NCBI RefSeq assembly: GCF_963678635.1
Contig: NC_087063.1
Coordinates: 65,015,310-65,079,309, forward strand
DNA from: Symsagittifera roscoffensis
Lineage: Eukaryota; Xenacoelomorpha; Acoela; Convolutidae
DNA length: 64,000 nucleotides
Direction of reading: 5' to 3'
In this document: positions 41,075 through 53,551 of the stretch, piece by piece
How positions within the stretch are numbered: position 1 is the stretch's first letter
Layout of the letters: each line of letters begins with the position of its first letter
The notes under the pieces: model-generated
Seen by the model: only the letters and a program-made list of their open reading frames with translations
What the model was told of the DNA's origin: nothing
Databases searched by the model: none
Position numbers and translations under genes: made by a program

Positions 41075-41560
41075 TCGAGTACTTTTGTTGTTCCGACTTT
41101 TCAAACGAAAACAACGGAATATTTGTGCTCGGGTGGTTTTTTTTCTTCGGTCAAATTTCGACTTTTTAAATGGCCATTTCTGACGGAAGTTTCTTTATAT
41201 CGTTCAAAAATGATTGTTGTCTTGAGCTTAAATTTGAAAAGATAATTAGCCTGTGATCATTTAAAAGGGCTTAAAATTTTTCAATTTGGCCAATTTAGTT
41301 TAATAAACGCGCGATATATTTCGCACTATTAACACATAAGCGGAGATTTAACCCGACTTAAATATCGTTTCAAATTGGTTGAAAGAAGCTTTTTTTGCCA
41401 CGATTGATGTGTTACTAGGAGCAAAAATTTTTACTTTGTGCTTAATATGGCGTATGGGGTGATTTTCTCAAAAAATCTCAAAGTCAAAAAACATTTTTTT
41501 TTTTCATTTCATTTTATTACATTGAATTTTTTTTTTGTTTTTACTGCTCCATAGACCTTA
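41075..41560 (+). repeat. Repeat A, nearly complete
   Basis: It runs from TTTTGTTGTTCCGAC through GTGCTCGGGTGG, AACGCGCGATATATTTCGC and GCGTATGGGGTGATTTTC to TACTGCTCCATAGACC. The terminal hairpin segment is missing. Confidence 0.7.
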
Positions 41561-42339
41561 ATTTTAGTCTGACTAATCTAAAACACGCCTTCAGAACTAG
41601 TTTACAAAAAATAGAACTTTATGAGTTTCATATTTTATAGATAAAAACTAGCCGTAAGTTAACCAAAATGACATGGTGTACTTGTTTATGCTTGAAAGTT
41701 AACATTCATTAGTAAACATATTAGGATTATTTAACTACCATAATTGATATTATAAGAAAACGTTTCGCGTTGGAATGTGACAGTTCCGTTATTTTTATCT
41801 TTAATAAATCCTGAAAAAAAGTCATAGTATTTACTGATTTTGAATTGTAGAAGAAACTGCCGTTTGACTTAAAAATTCGGTTAGAAACAAAAATATATAT
41901 AACTCCCGGAGACTAAAAGCCTTATGTAGAGGAGTGATATGCCAAGATTTATGCTTGCAGGCTAGGCGGTTTTCGAAAAACTTTATGACCTTGTTTTATA
42001 TCAGTCATAAAATTTTTTGAGCTAAGCCCAAAACCTAAAATGGCTATAATCAACTAACTGTCTGGTTGGTCAGAATGAATGTCGGAGATCTCTTTCCTGA
42101 AGAATTATGTTGGGTCTGTGTACGTTTCATATGAATACATATTTCGGATCTTATTAACTATTTTCCCCGATGGTAAAATTTTCACCTCTATAAAAAAAAA
42201 TCATTCAACGGTTAAGCGTATGTGAAATTTGTGCCTTATAAATGAATTCGCTCCCCTTCTGCATTCAAGTAAATAGTTAACATGATCCAATGTGACTAAC
42301 ATTTTGGCTTCGACTTTTGAAGGGAGCGAAGGAGTTTTT

Positions 42340-43370
42340 GTAAGCTAAGTGGACTTTTCTGCACACAAATTTAGATTTTTTACAAGCTTTTTTTGGCAGA
42401 CACTGAAGAATTTTTCATCTGAACGAAGTTGATGCCTTTAGCTCAAAGTTACAAAAATGTTTCACCGGCGATCATTTTTCATAAATTTTTGGGTTTGATT
42501 ATTGCCAATTTAAATTGGGCCTGATAATTGCCAAATTCTGCACTTGATTTACCAGATTTTGTTAACGCGCAGCGTCAGCAAAAAAATAATACGGCTCAAA
42601 AACCTTCCCTAAATTAAATTTGTGCAATCTAGTTGATCCAATTACCGCGTTAATAGATGATAAATATACCGTTTTGTTCATGACTTAAGTAAAGAAAAAA
42701 TGTTACAAAGTTAGAATTAAGTCTTTTCTTTTCAGTTTTACCAGTTTCAAACGAAAAGAACATTCTTGTAATTCCGATTTTCGAAGAAATTGACAAATAT
42801 TTGTGCTAGGGTGGTTTTTTTCTCAAGACGAATTTCCTCTGTCTAACAAGCAATTTTTTTGATTGAGTTTTTTATATCATCCGAAAAATTTTGTCCTGAG
42901 CTCAAATTTGAAAATAATTTTCACTTGTGATATTTTTTGTGGCCTTACGAGGGTTTAAGGTGGACCAATTTTAACGCACGATTTTAACGAGAAAATGGTT
43001 CCAAGCTAAATTGAGGCATGCTGTTTGTCTGTTTATTGTTCCGAAGAGCGAGGAAAGCGTGAAATATACATGCTTGGGCTGGTGTTTCTTTAAATTCAGA
43101 CAATTTTTCTAAAAGTTGTTTTTTTTTGAGGGGATTTTTCCGTAGTTCTTTGTAGGTCATGCTGAAATCGGGCATTACTATGTTAACCTATTTGGTTTTA
43201 TCATTTTTTTACACGACTCAATTTTTGGCATTTAGTTTTAGTATTATCATTAAAAAAATTCAAAACTTATCAAAATTTCAATAATCAGAGACTATTCGAG
43301 ACCAATTGATGGGCAATCGGAATATTCAAGTTTTTGCTCTGATACGAGCAGTCTTGTTGATCGGGCTTTG
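42340..43370 (+). repeat. Decayed repeat A copies
   Basis: A diverged core lies at about 42340-42620 (GCGATCATTTTTCATAAA, GTTAACGCGCAGCG). A second lies at about 42755-43000 (GTAATTCCGATTTTCGAAG, GTGCTAGGGTGG). A terminal piece at 43300-43370 ends TGATACGAGCAGTCTTG. Another end occurs at about 43815-43860. Confidence 0.5.
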
Positions 43371-45284
43371 AAAGAAAATGGAGTTTTCATGATTGGTGTC
43401 GTTTTTTTATTCAGTCATTTTCGGCGATCGAAATATAATTTTTCAACAAAAAAAATTATGCCCCATTGAAGATGTCGACTTCCTTGAACCAATTTCAAAA
43501 AATATTTTACCTGAAATCTTTTTTGTTGCAAATTTTTGGGATTTAAAAGTTGACATTTTGTCATACTCTGAACTAATTTATGCGCGCTTGGAAAATTGTT
43601 TTTATAATGCTCAAAGCGTAACGCAAATTACTTATGTGTTGCGAATTATCCAGCCCAACAAAATTTTTCGAAAATGAATTTAGGCTAGCTAATTGATCGT
43701 AATAACTTTGCACGACTCTTTTTTTCGCACTTGGTCTTTGATATTGTCCAAAATATTTTTTTTTTTCAATATTTTATTTTCCCAAAAACTATTCAATATT
43801 GATTAAGGGGCAGCCGAAACAATCAGGGCTTTGTCCTAATTTATAAGCAGTCTTGTTTGGCTTTCTATGAGCAGTTCAATGTTGTATATTAATTGCTGGA
43901 ACAAATTAAAAACAATTTGAAACCTTCATTTTTACATGAAGAACAACATTTTAGATGATTTAAATCAAAATATGTAATGCAATAAAAGCGACCTTTACTC
44001 TGTCTATTGAAAAAAAAAACGTTAATTTGACGCCATTACATTACAATGAAACGGTTGTAAACGACATAGTGACAGCAGTATAGCGCCTTTGTCAGCTTTA
44101 ATCAGTGCAAATAATTTTTGTCAAATTTATGAAGTGCTGTATCACTCAAAAATAATTGAAAACTTGAAAACGAATTTTAGAAAATAGGAATCAAGTTTTT
44201 ATACCCCAGTTAGTAATAAACAAGTTATGATACTTTGCTCCACTGTTGATTAATTTAATTTAACACCTCTAGGAGTTTCTTTGAAATTGGTTGGTTCGCT
44301 TTGGTTGAAAACTCATTTTTAGAACTAAGTGGATATCCTAGCCGTATAACTTTTTAGGGGAATGATGTTAATTATTAGACAAAAAAATAGGACCACTTTA
44401 GCAATATTCCTCTTCCTCTTCTTCTTTTGCAGCTATTTCGGAGAATCTCCCTTCACCCATTGATTATAAATGCGCTTATTTGACTAAAAGCATGGGTGTG
44501 ATGAATTTTGTCGACCTTTTCAGGCCCTATCGTTTTGAATTTTAATGAGCTGCGGGAACCCGCTCAAAATGACCATCCTTTGCAAAATTTGAGGGTTTTT
44601 CAACCAACAATGGCTCGTAAAGTTGAACCAAAGGGTGGTGTTCGAGACTTTTAAACAGTTTGTTTTCAAACTAAGTTCAATATATCCCTGATTAGAAAAA
44701 ATCTCAGTCAACTAGGAGAAAAACAACGGGTCGACCAAAAAACAATGCTGTGATTAAAAGTTCATCACTCAATCGCAACACATCATTTAATAAAAAAACT
44801 TTTATTATCTTCCAAAATCAAAAACTTGAATTCGTTTGGTAATTCTTAAACTAATTTTTCATTTCACGATTTGCAGTTCTTAAAATGGATGTCTGGATAA
44901 TTGTGTACCAGACATTTATGACCTGACAAAACCGCCCATATTGCAAAAACGGTCCAAGACATACGGTTTCCGGACAGAATTGTCCCAAAGTTTTCCAAAG
45001 GTTGTCCGGCTAATTGCCACACTAGATAACAAACGGATAATCTCCAGAAAACTATCGATAAGAATAGTTAATTCGATAAAGTCATTCAACATTAGAAATT
45101 TATTTGAGAAGCACATTAGAGACTCAAATCATTTACAAAGACCTACAAATTTGTTGCTTGACTAATGTTTTTGCTAAGTATAGGCATGGGTGATTCTAGT
45201 TTTTTAATGATTACTTCAACTTCGTTTTGACAATTTAATCATTCATAAAGAAAAACAGCAAAGCGAGTTCAAGATGCAGTCGCA

Positions 45285-45755
45285 AATTTCAAACACCGAA
45301 TTTTTTCGTACATTTGAATTTTGGTATCGATCTGTTTCATCTAAATTTAATGGCCGTTGGTGCACTTTCCAAGACAGGGTCATTTTTCCAATCCAACTGA
45401 TGTTGAGAAACGGAAAACCAGATCATTTTTCAAGACTACAGCAGCTCTTGCAGATTAACCACCAAGTCAAACCAACAAGTCAAATGATACCTGGTAATTT
45501 CGAGGCCAGATCATAATGCTTATGCACGTTTCAAACACCGATTTTTTTCAGACCCCTCGTTTTGGTATTGATGTGTTTTATCTAAACTTATTGGCCGTGA
45601 CACATTTCAAGACAAATTCACTTTATATATAAGCGTCACTTTAGAGTCATTCCTCCAATCCAGCTAATTTTGAAAAACGGAAAAGCAAGAGAGCTTGCAA
45701 GGCTAGTTCAGCTCCGGCAGATGAACCACGTCAAATCTTTCTTTCCGTCCAATGA
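45285..45755 (+). repeat. Two diverged tandem units of about 240 bp
   Basis: TTTCAAACACCGA-TTTTTTC begins near 45287 and 45529. Both units continue through TTTTGGTAT, GGCCGT, GTCATT, TCCAATCCA and AAAACGGAAAA to CAGAT-AACCA. The second unit has a small insertion. Confidence 0.6.
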
Positions 45756-46289
45756 GGCATAAACAGAGAAACCGTTTTTTGAGAGTACTCAGCAAACCAG
45801 AGAGCCGACAACAGAGCGAAGCAAGATTGACGACCCAGAATATAGTAACCGGAACTATAAAATGATTTTGATTAACCAGATTTACTGAAATTGACTAACA
45901 GTGGCAATCTTCATCTTCATTTTGACTCTGGACCTGATGATTCGAAGTGAACAATGGTTTTATCAATTTTTTTAGGAACAGATCTTTTTAGCAGCACTGA
46001 TGATTGATTCGGCCATATCACTTTTTCAAGGGCATCGAGCGTTTTCTTCCTGATATACACTCTGAGTATGAAGTTTTGATCCCTATTGTGCATGCAGTGT
46101 TCTCAGACATTAAAATCCAGTTTCGACACTGAGAGATGACAAACTTCCAAGTTTCTCTACGAATCAAAATATTAGAAAAAAGTTTCTCTACGATTCAAAA
46201 CATGGAAATTTCTTTACGGTTCAAAATAAGTGAAATTGAAAATGCGATTCATTTTCTTTGCTCATTCTTTCCACATATTTTGAAAATTA

Positions 46290-46815
46290 TAACTTTTTTC
46301 ATGATCCGAATTTTGTAACAAAAGTTACGGAATATTCTTGCTCGGGGTGGTTTTTTTTCTTCAGACAATTTTTTGACTTTTTAGCTTGCCGGTTAAATTT
46401 TTTTTTAATTTTTGAAAGGTAGCTTTGAGTTCACGTATGGAAAATTATTTCAACTGTGATCATTCTTCGAAAAGTTTCAGAGTTTAAAGATAGCCATTTT
46501 GGCCAATTTGGGACAATTAAGGCGTGATGTATTTCGGGCTATTAACACGTAAGCCGAGACTCAATCCGTTTCAGAAATGGTTTCAAATTGGTTAGGGGAA
46601 GGTTAATTGTTTTAGTTGATTTGTAACTAGGAGCGAAATCTATTGCTTTTTAATTTATATAGCGTGTGGGGTATGATTTTTACAAAAAATCTCAAATTTT
46701 GTTTTTCTTTTTATTTTTTTACATTCGGTTTCTTATGTTATTACTGCTCCATAGATAAACCTTATAGGCATTTAGAACATTCAGTGCTTCGCCCTGATAC
46801 TAGAAGTCTTGTTTA
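46290..46815 (+). repeat. Repeat A copy
   Basis: It is recognisable by TTGCTCGGGGTGG, AAGGCGTGATGTATTTCGG, ACGTAAGCCGAGA and GCGTGTGGGGTATG. It ends GCTTCGCCCTGATACTAGAAGTCTTG. It lies in GPCR intron 3, ending about 260 bp before the last exon. Confidence 0.7.
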
Positions 46816-47076
46816 AATCTATGCAACAAAATGGTTTTTTTGGCAATTTTTTCAGAAAATGCGTCAAAACATCAAACCTTGATACTTTTTGATAAATTTT
46901 GGACCAATACCCTAAGTAATTGACTATATAAGCGCCCCACAGCCACACTACTAGATCTCGCTCCAAATATTACCCCTTCCCTTCCGTTCTGCCAGGAAAG
47001 TTTGCGATTATTTCGATCGAATCGTTCTTCTTTACTAATTTATTCAATCAACTCATAATAATTCCGTGGGTTTTAG

Positions 47077-47380
47077 CTTGGAAAAATTGATAGATACCGA
47101 GTATATCATCCCAGACTGGCAGATCTACTATCTACTTGCCTCCCGTGCACTCATTTACTTGGGCAGTTCGCTGAACCCTATTGTGTACGCATTCGCAGGC
47201 CAGAACTTCCGCACCCACCTCGCTCAGTCAGCCCAGATGTGGAAGAGGGCACTGACCAGGTGTATGGGTAGACTAACCGTCAACATACCCCGACCCAGAC
47301 CCAGAGTGAAACAGAACAGAGGAGGAAATAGTTCAGCCGCCACTAGAGTTAGCACACTCACTATCTTATCATTTAATTAG
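47077..47380 (+). CDS. Class A GPCR, last exon with ECL3, TM7 and C-terminal tail
   Basis: The acceptor GGGTTTTAG precedes 47077. CA|C completes a His codon in phase 2, matching the donor at 40614. After extracellular loop 3 (LEKLIDTEYIIPDW) comes TM7 with the family signature NPIVYAF, an NPxxY motif. Helix 8 follows (GQNFRTHL), then a basic Pro/Arg-rich and Ser/Thr-rich tail ending at TAG 47378-47380. A cysteine in the tail (LTRCMG) is a possible palmitoylation site. The four visible exons sum to 822 bp (273 codons plus stop). I see no clear AATAAA in the few hundred bases after the stop, so the mRNA end is not placed. Confidence 0.95.
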
Positions 47381-47564
47381 AGGCAAATCCTAGGTGTTTG
47401 CTGGGGATTCACACTACTTTTGAGACGCCATCAATCAATCTTTATCTATCTTTTTGCCTTATGATGCTTTGTAAGGAACCTCCGCTCCCCTTTGCAGAAC
47501 TGATTTAACTAAAGGTTAAGCATATGTATGAACTTTGTACCTAGTAACGAAACTCCGCTTGTTT
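47381..47564 (+). other. Probable start of GPCR 3' UTR
   Basis: This short sequence follows the stop codon. No AATAAA word is evident before the MITE at 47565, so the cleavage site is not placed. Confidence 0.4.
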
Positions 47565-47934
47565 CAGGGGGCGGATTTAGGGGGTGGGGGGGGTCGGCGT
47601 GCGGACGCCTTTTTTCAGGGATTAGACCCCCTGCCGACCCAAAGGGTCCCCCTTTGGTACTTTTTAAGAAATCTCTTTTTGGCCGACCGACCGTTAAATT
47701 TTTCTAAAGGCGCCTTGGGCGCCAAGAAATACTATTTTTGAGGATGAGCGCGCGCCAAAAAAAAAAAGATTTTTTTTTGTTAAAGTTTTCCAAAAAGTGC
47801 CCAAAAACGGCTTTTTTTACCTTTTTTTTTCGGAAAATCAATTTGGTCGACCTAAAAAAAAGGTCGTCAAAATTTTCGAAAGTTTTTTTGAAAATCCGCC
47901 CCAACCCCTCGAGAAATTCCTAGATCCGCCCCTG
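47565..47934 (-). mobile_element. Complete hAT-like MITE, antisense
   Basis: It starts CAGGGGGCGGATTTAGG and ends CCTAGATCCGCCCCTG. The flanking 8-mers GCTTGTTT and GCTCTTTT match at 6 of 8 positions. The interior matches the 6673 copy in reverse. It lies 185 bp after the GPCR stop and could be in its 3' UTR. Confidence 0.78.
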
Positions 47935-48704
47935 GCTCTTTTGCAATTAAAGATTTTATTATTAATGTCATCCATCTGCAAAATTGCTGGTATATTAAGA
48001 AAAATAAGCCCAAAATTATTAGCCATCGAATGAACGTTTCTAGGCCCTGAAACGCCCACATTTTATCATGTCTCATTTTTAGCGAAAACAAATCAGGCTT
48101 TAAAATGTACATGAAGCTTTATCATGGCAAAACAATCAAAATCGAAAAAACAAAACCCTTTTTTGACCCTGTTAGAGATTTTTAAAAAAAATCAACCCGC
48201 TTAGGGGGAATTGAATGTGCATTTTTCTGAAACTAATTTTGCGGGCAGAATAGATTGAGCTAAATATACTTGTGTAATCAATTACGACAGAAAGAAGTTG
48301 AAATTCAACAATAGGGACTTCTAATTCAATAAATTGTTTAAAAAAACACTGAATAACAAATTCAATACAACAAAAACAAGTTTTAATTAGAACTGTAACG
48401 GAGCATAAAAACAAAAGTTGTTTTGTTAGAAGTTAAGTAAATCTATTTTTTTTATTTAAAAAACGAGGAAAAACGAAGGAACGTTCTAGCAGAGGAAGAG
48501 AGGAGTTCCACTCATAAATATCGATTACAGTTAACTTTAATTGTCTTTTTCTAATAACGTGAGAAATAATCGATAAAATCCTTTTTCTAATAAACGTGAG
48601 AAATAATCGATTTGCAATGAATTCTAGTAAAATACTTAGTACAACTATGAAAACTTTTGCAAATCAATTATAATCTGTTAAATCTCACCTATATACTAAA
48701 TTTG

Positions 48705-48960
48705 AGGTGAGAGGGGGGAGCGTGCCAAAAAACGCTATGTTTTGCTCAAACTTACAAAAAATGCCCAAAAACGGCTTTTTAATTTTTTCAAAATCAAAAG
48801 TTAGCCAGCGGCACAGAAAATTTTGTCAAAATATGGTCCTTAAGGTGTTTTTGAAGAGTTCGGAAAAAACTTGGTCGGTTAAAAAATCCAACAATATTTT
48901 CGAAAAACCTAATTGCTTTTTCAATTAATTTCAAAAAAACATCACGAATTTTTTTTGGTT
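48705..48960 (-). mobile_element. hAT-like MITE fragment
   Basis: GAGAGGGGGGAGCGTGCCAAAAAACGC resembles the internal CTCCCC-GCGCGCC block of the family in reverse. Neither end survives. Confidence 0.35.
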
Positions 48961-49087
48961 GTTTATATTTGTAAATTTACAGTAATATGTGTGTTGGTAA
49001 CAATATGTGTTGCGTATGATGTGTATGATGCTGCGTATTTGTATGATGATAGATGCTGCGTGTATGTTGCTTAAATTGTAATTTCAG

Positions 49088-49296
49088 TCATCGGCAGCAA
49101 TCAATCTAGCAGATGGTACAGTCCGACTCAGTCCTTCGCAATGTGGAAACGCACCACAGACATCCAGTATATAAAGAAACCATCATTAGCTCATGTATTT
49201 TTCGAAACTGCTCAAACAGTCCGGTTAGACTTCAGAAGGCTCTGTCTTCGTAAACAACCAGCTCACATCCCCTTCTCCAAATATCAGTTTTTTTAA
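49088..49296 (+). CDS. Possible terminal exon of unknown gene
   Basis: An acceptor-like TTGTAATTTCAG precedes a 68-codon open stretch of ordinary coding composition ending TAA at 49294-49296. Peptide pieces are SSRWYSPTQSFAMWKRTT and RLDFRRLCLRKQPAHIPF. GC is higher than in the surroundings. QSFAMWKR resembles QSAQMWKR in the last GPCR exon. However, the only internal donor I see there (47260) is phase 2, whereas this acceptor needs phase 1. It could be chance. Confidence 0.25.
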
Positions 49297-49339
49297 ATCA
49301 GGGTATTGGTAACAAGACGGCATTGGCAAGTAGCGGCCA

Positions 49340-49674
49340 AAGACTACTGAGCGATTTTTTTAGGTCGACTAAATTGATTTTCCGAGCTTTTAAAGCATTA
49401 AGAAGACCCTCTTTTGGCCAAATTATTTGCGCAGCACGCGAATTTTTAAAAAAACAGGTCAAAAAACGCTTTTGTTTATGCACATTTTAAAAAGATCTTG
49501 ATTTAAAAAAATGCGTGCGCTCCCCCTCAAAGTTAGCATATATTGGCGCCACAGTCGCCTTTAGAAACATTTTGGGGTCTTCTAAAATGAAGGTCTTAAA
49601 ATAGCACAAAAGGGGGTACCCTTTGGGTAGTCAGTGAAGCGAATCCCTAAATCCCCCCGCTAAATCCGCCCCTG
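49340..49674 (+). mobile_element. hAT-like MITE, 5'-truncated
   Basis: Internal blocks TAGGTCGACTAAATTGATTTTC and GCGTGCGCTCCCCCTC, and the end CTAAATCCGCCCCTG, match the family. The left end is missing. Confidence 0.65.
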
Positions 49675-50394
49675 TGCAGCGCTATTACGATAAAATATGA
49701 GTTTTGTCTATTTATCCACTTTTTATTAGCAAACTTTTTGTCCAATTTTTTTCCCGCCTAATATAGCCGCCATCATCTATTGAAGTCTCCAACATTACGA
49801 TTCCAATAGATTACGAGGGTAAGAATGACTGAATAGCAAAATGAAGGGTACTTGGGGAAGGGGACTGGGTTCTGAAATCTCGTCAGGATGATGTTTCTTC
49901 ATTCGCTGGGCTCCTCACTTTTATCATATGTTATATGTCGTAACTTATTTTTATGGCTTTTGCCAATTGATTTTTTTCTAGGCTCTCCTGGAACACTGGA
50001 AACCACTTTACTTTGCCAAGTTCTCGTTTAGATAGAATTTATAGAAGATAGTAAAAGTCTTTGTAAAATTTATAAGTATTGTTTCAAAAAATATGTTTTC
50101 AGCATTACTGTATAAATTTAAAATCAAAATTCTTTTTGGTTCATCAAAGAGTTGAGCTTTTTACCTCAACATTAATTGTTCAATCGCAGCTTTGTAAATT
50201 TTTTTTGGCAATGCTTGATTGTTAAATTAGACTTCCTTGCAGATACTTGCTTTATGTTGAAAATGATTATTTTAAAAAATAGTAATTTATTTATCTTTCA
50301 ACAAGTTTTCACTAAACAAAAGATCGGTGTAGGTCTTCCGTGATAGCCTGAAAAAACAGTGTAGTTTTGGCACATGTATACTATAGTTTAAGCA
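49675..50394. other. Unassigned AT-rich sequence
   Basis: No repeat, exon or RNA gene recognised. Confidence 0.4.
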
Positions 50395-50935
50395 AGACTT
50401 CTCGTATCAGGGCAAAGCCTCGAATGTTCCGACTACGTTTCAAGGTCTATGGAGCAGTAATAACCTGAAAAAAATGAATAAAAAGAAAAAAAAACTGAAA
50501 TTTTTTTGTGAAAATCATCGCCCACACGCCTATCAAAGTCCAATTGATATATTTTGCTCCTAGGAACAAATGAATTCTGACAAACTAACCAAATTAGATC
50601 AATTTCTAATACGGATTAAATCTTCGCTTACTCGTTAACAGCGCGAAATAAATCGCGCATTAATTGTACCAAATTGGCCAAAGTGGCAATCTTAAAACCC
50701 CACAATTTCACGAAATTTTATCACACGTGAAACAACTTTTCAAAAAAAATCTCAGGACAACAGTGTCTTTTGAATGACATTAAGAAAATCCGTCAAAAAT
50801 ATCTAGTTAAAAAGTTGAAATTTATCTGAAGAAAAAAAACCACCCGAGCACAATTATTCCGTTACTTTCATTACGAAAGTCGGAACAACAAGACTGTTCG
50901 TATCAGGGCACAGCCCTGAATGCTCCAACTGTCCA
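50395..50935 (-). repeat. Repeat A, antisense, with end motif at both ends
   Basis: In this complete copy the GTATCAGGGC-A-GCC terminal hairpin segment occurs at both ends in the same orientation (50403 and 50899). The unit therefore has direct, not inverted, terminal repeats, or is cut from a head-to-tail array. Confidence 0.75.
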
Positions 50936-51124
50936 TAAGCTTGCTCTAAAAATTTTTACTTGTTGCAATATTGACAAACTATGAATTAAATGCTAAATAT
51001 TATCAACAATGTATGGAAATAATATGACCAATTATACTGCCTCAAGTAAATTTGGAACATTTTGTGGTGCGGGATAATTCTCAACGCGTAAAAATTAAAC
51101 GTTAAGTTTTCAGCATTGAAGTAT

Positions 51125-51670
51125 CACAGCGCTCTTTTTGGTCCGACTTTCGTAAAGAAAGTAGCGGAAAATTTGTGCTCGAGGTGTTTTTTTCAGACAA
51201 ATTTTGACTTTTTTGCTAGCCATTTTTGACAGATTTTTTTAATATCATTCAAAAGTTATTGTTACCCTGAGACTAAAATTACAAAAAAAAAAACATTTAG
51301 CTTGTAATCATTTTCCTAATGTTATGGGGGTTTAAATTTGCCAATTTGTCCAATTTGGCAAATTTGGGACAATTAATGCGCGATATATTTTGCACTATTA
51401 ACGCGTAAGCGGAGATTGAATCCGTCTTAGAAATTCATTCCATATTGGTTGAAAGAAAATTATTTGCCATAACTGATTGTTACGAGGATCAGAATAAATC
51501 ACTTTGTACTTTATATGGTGTGTAGGGGATGATTTAAAAAAAATCTCAAATTAAAAAAAATCTTTTTTGTATCTTTAATTTTTCTATGTTATTACTGCTC
51601 AAAAGACCTTATGAGACAGTTGGAATTGGAACATTCAATGTTTTGCCCTGATATGAGCAGTTTTGCTGTC
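51125..51670 (+). repeat. Repeat A copy
   Basis: It starts CACAGCGCTC then GGTCCGACTTTCG, and ends TTTTGCCCTGATATGAGCAG. It shares the CACAGCGCTC start with the copies at 53327 and 58397 and is their closest relative here. A further terminal segment (CAAGACTGCTCGTATCAG) lies at 51812. Confidence 0.75.
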
Positions 51671-52759
51671 ATGTTTGTAGATTACTGAGTGTTAGACAGC
51701 AATTTTTTAGACAGGATACTCTAGTGGTGAAAACGACCCTTCTGGGACTACGAATATCCATAGATCATCCCCCGAGGGAAGTATTTTTGAGAACTGGTCT
51801 GAATAAAAACAAGACTGCTCGTATCAGAGAAAAGCTTTGAATTTTCCCAACTGCCAACTACTTGATCTCGTTTAGTTTTTTGAAAAAATTACAAGTTACG
51901 AACTTTAGGCTGGTAATATCTACTTTAGATGATAAATAATTTTAAATTCGTGTATGGAATTAAAAAGACCAATTAGCTTGATTCATATCAATTTGGAACA
52001 ATTATGAATGCGGATAGTTTGCTACGCATAAATAGCTCGCGTGGTTATACAACTTGTTCGATTATCGAAGCCATTTGCATTTTAGTCTAGTGCATGCACA
52101 CTCGCTTGGCAAAATTACAACCCCAGGCATATATATTACTCACTTTCGAGCGTATGTATTCCTTACAATCTTCGAAAGCAGAACAAAAACAATAAAATCT
52201 ACAGGGGCTTGATAAACAGATTGAAAACTGTTTAACAGAATATTCTCAGGCAGTGTACAAAGTTGAACAAGCACACTGACAGAAACATTTCCTAAATTAC
52301 TTCATTTGAATTCAATTAAGTCTAACCATTTTTTTTCTATGTAACATGCCTGATTTTTGGTATTCTTGGTGAACGCTCGACTAGCATAAAGTTAGACTAG
52401 CATAAAAGTCTGAAAACATTAGAATGTATCGACTAGCATAATTTTATTGCTTTATTTCTCAGATAAAAAAAAAGAAAAAGAAATTTCGCTCAAATTGAAA
52501 CATGAGTTTTCGAAAAAAATGGAAAAAACAACTGTTAATATGTTAAGCAATCAACAAAACTGAAACTCCGTAGCACATAAATGGTGATCAGTTGCACCCT
52601 CGTCTTGTCATGGCTGAAGCCAAACACTGATCACAGCGCAAAATGTTGAATATGTGAAAAAATGAGATTTGCATATAAATTTTTTGTGTTATGATCATTT
52701 CATTTTTGACAGTTTTCGGTTTTGGTGTAGATTTTGAACGAATGTAGGATTAGTTGCGT
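51671..52759. other. Unassigned AT-rich sequence
   Basis: The one oddity is a short word, CGACTAGCATAA, repeated three times at 52376-52441. A relative of it appears twice at 6337-6365. Confidence 0.4.
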
Positions 52760-53000
52760 GCGAATGTAGGATTTTCTCGAGTGGGGGTCCGTGGTTTCAA
52801 TTTTTTTTGAAAACTCTGTCGGCTTTTCTGACAGCGCTATAAAAACCCTATGTTGACAAAAAAATTTTCGCCGCATTTAAACTTTTGCAAAAAGAATTGG
52901 AAAGTTCCGTTTTTGGACACTTTTTGAAAATGCTGAAGAAAAAAAAAACGTTTTTTTTTGGCGCGCGCTCCCCTTCAAAATTAGTATTTAGCGCCTTTAG
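52760..53000 (+). mobile_element. hAT-like MITE fragment
   Basis: AGGATTTTCTCGAG starts it and GGCGCGCGCTCCCCTTCAAAATTAGTAT ends it, as in the family interior. The 3' half is missing. Confidence 0.6.
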
Positions 53001-53215
53001 GGATTCGATGCTTTTAAACTTTGATATGTTTCGTTCGTGCTCGATCGAAACAATTGTGCTCGACCGTGCTTAACCTAAGCAAGATACGTTTCGACCGTGC
53101 TTGACCGATTTCGGGTATAATACGACTTTCAAACAACATGACTCATTCAAATTTGAACGTTAAAATTTATGTGTTTTGGTAACATCTAATGATGAATTTT
53201 TATCAGAATCAAATG

Positions 53216-53548
53216 ATTAGAATTACTTGCTGTTTAAATGCTTTGTAAGGAATAACTATTTCTTACCTTTGCTATCCAGCTTTGGGACTACTGGTTTGCA
53301 AATCGAGTCCAAACTTTTCTTTTTTTTCACAGCGCTCTTAATATTCCGACTTTTCGTAAAGAAAGTAACAGAATATTTGTGCTCGGGGTGTTTTTTTTTC
53401 ATACAAACTTCGACTTTATAACTAACAATTTTTGACTGATTTTTTTAAAATAATTCAAAAGTTATTGTTGTTCTGAGACTAAATTTTAAAGAAATTTTTT
53501 ACTTGTGATCATTTTTCTTAATGTTATGGAGGTTTAAATTTGCTAATT
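53216..53548 (+). repeat. Left 333-bp direct repeat flanking the truncated element
   Basis: It is nearly identical to 58284-58617. It starts ATTAGAATTA and ends AATTTGC-AATT, exactly where the truncated retroelement begins. It includes the first ~220 bp of a repeat A copy. Confidence 0.88.
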
Positions 53549-53551
53549 TTT

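Larger units (their letters stand above)
40614..47076 (+). other. GPCR intron 3 (6.5 kb)
   Basis: It is bounded by GTAAGT and TTTTAG, phase 2 on both sides. It contains repeat A copies and a diverged tandem duplication. The stretches 41570-42330 and 43680-45280 show nothing else recognisable. Confidence 0.85.
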
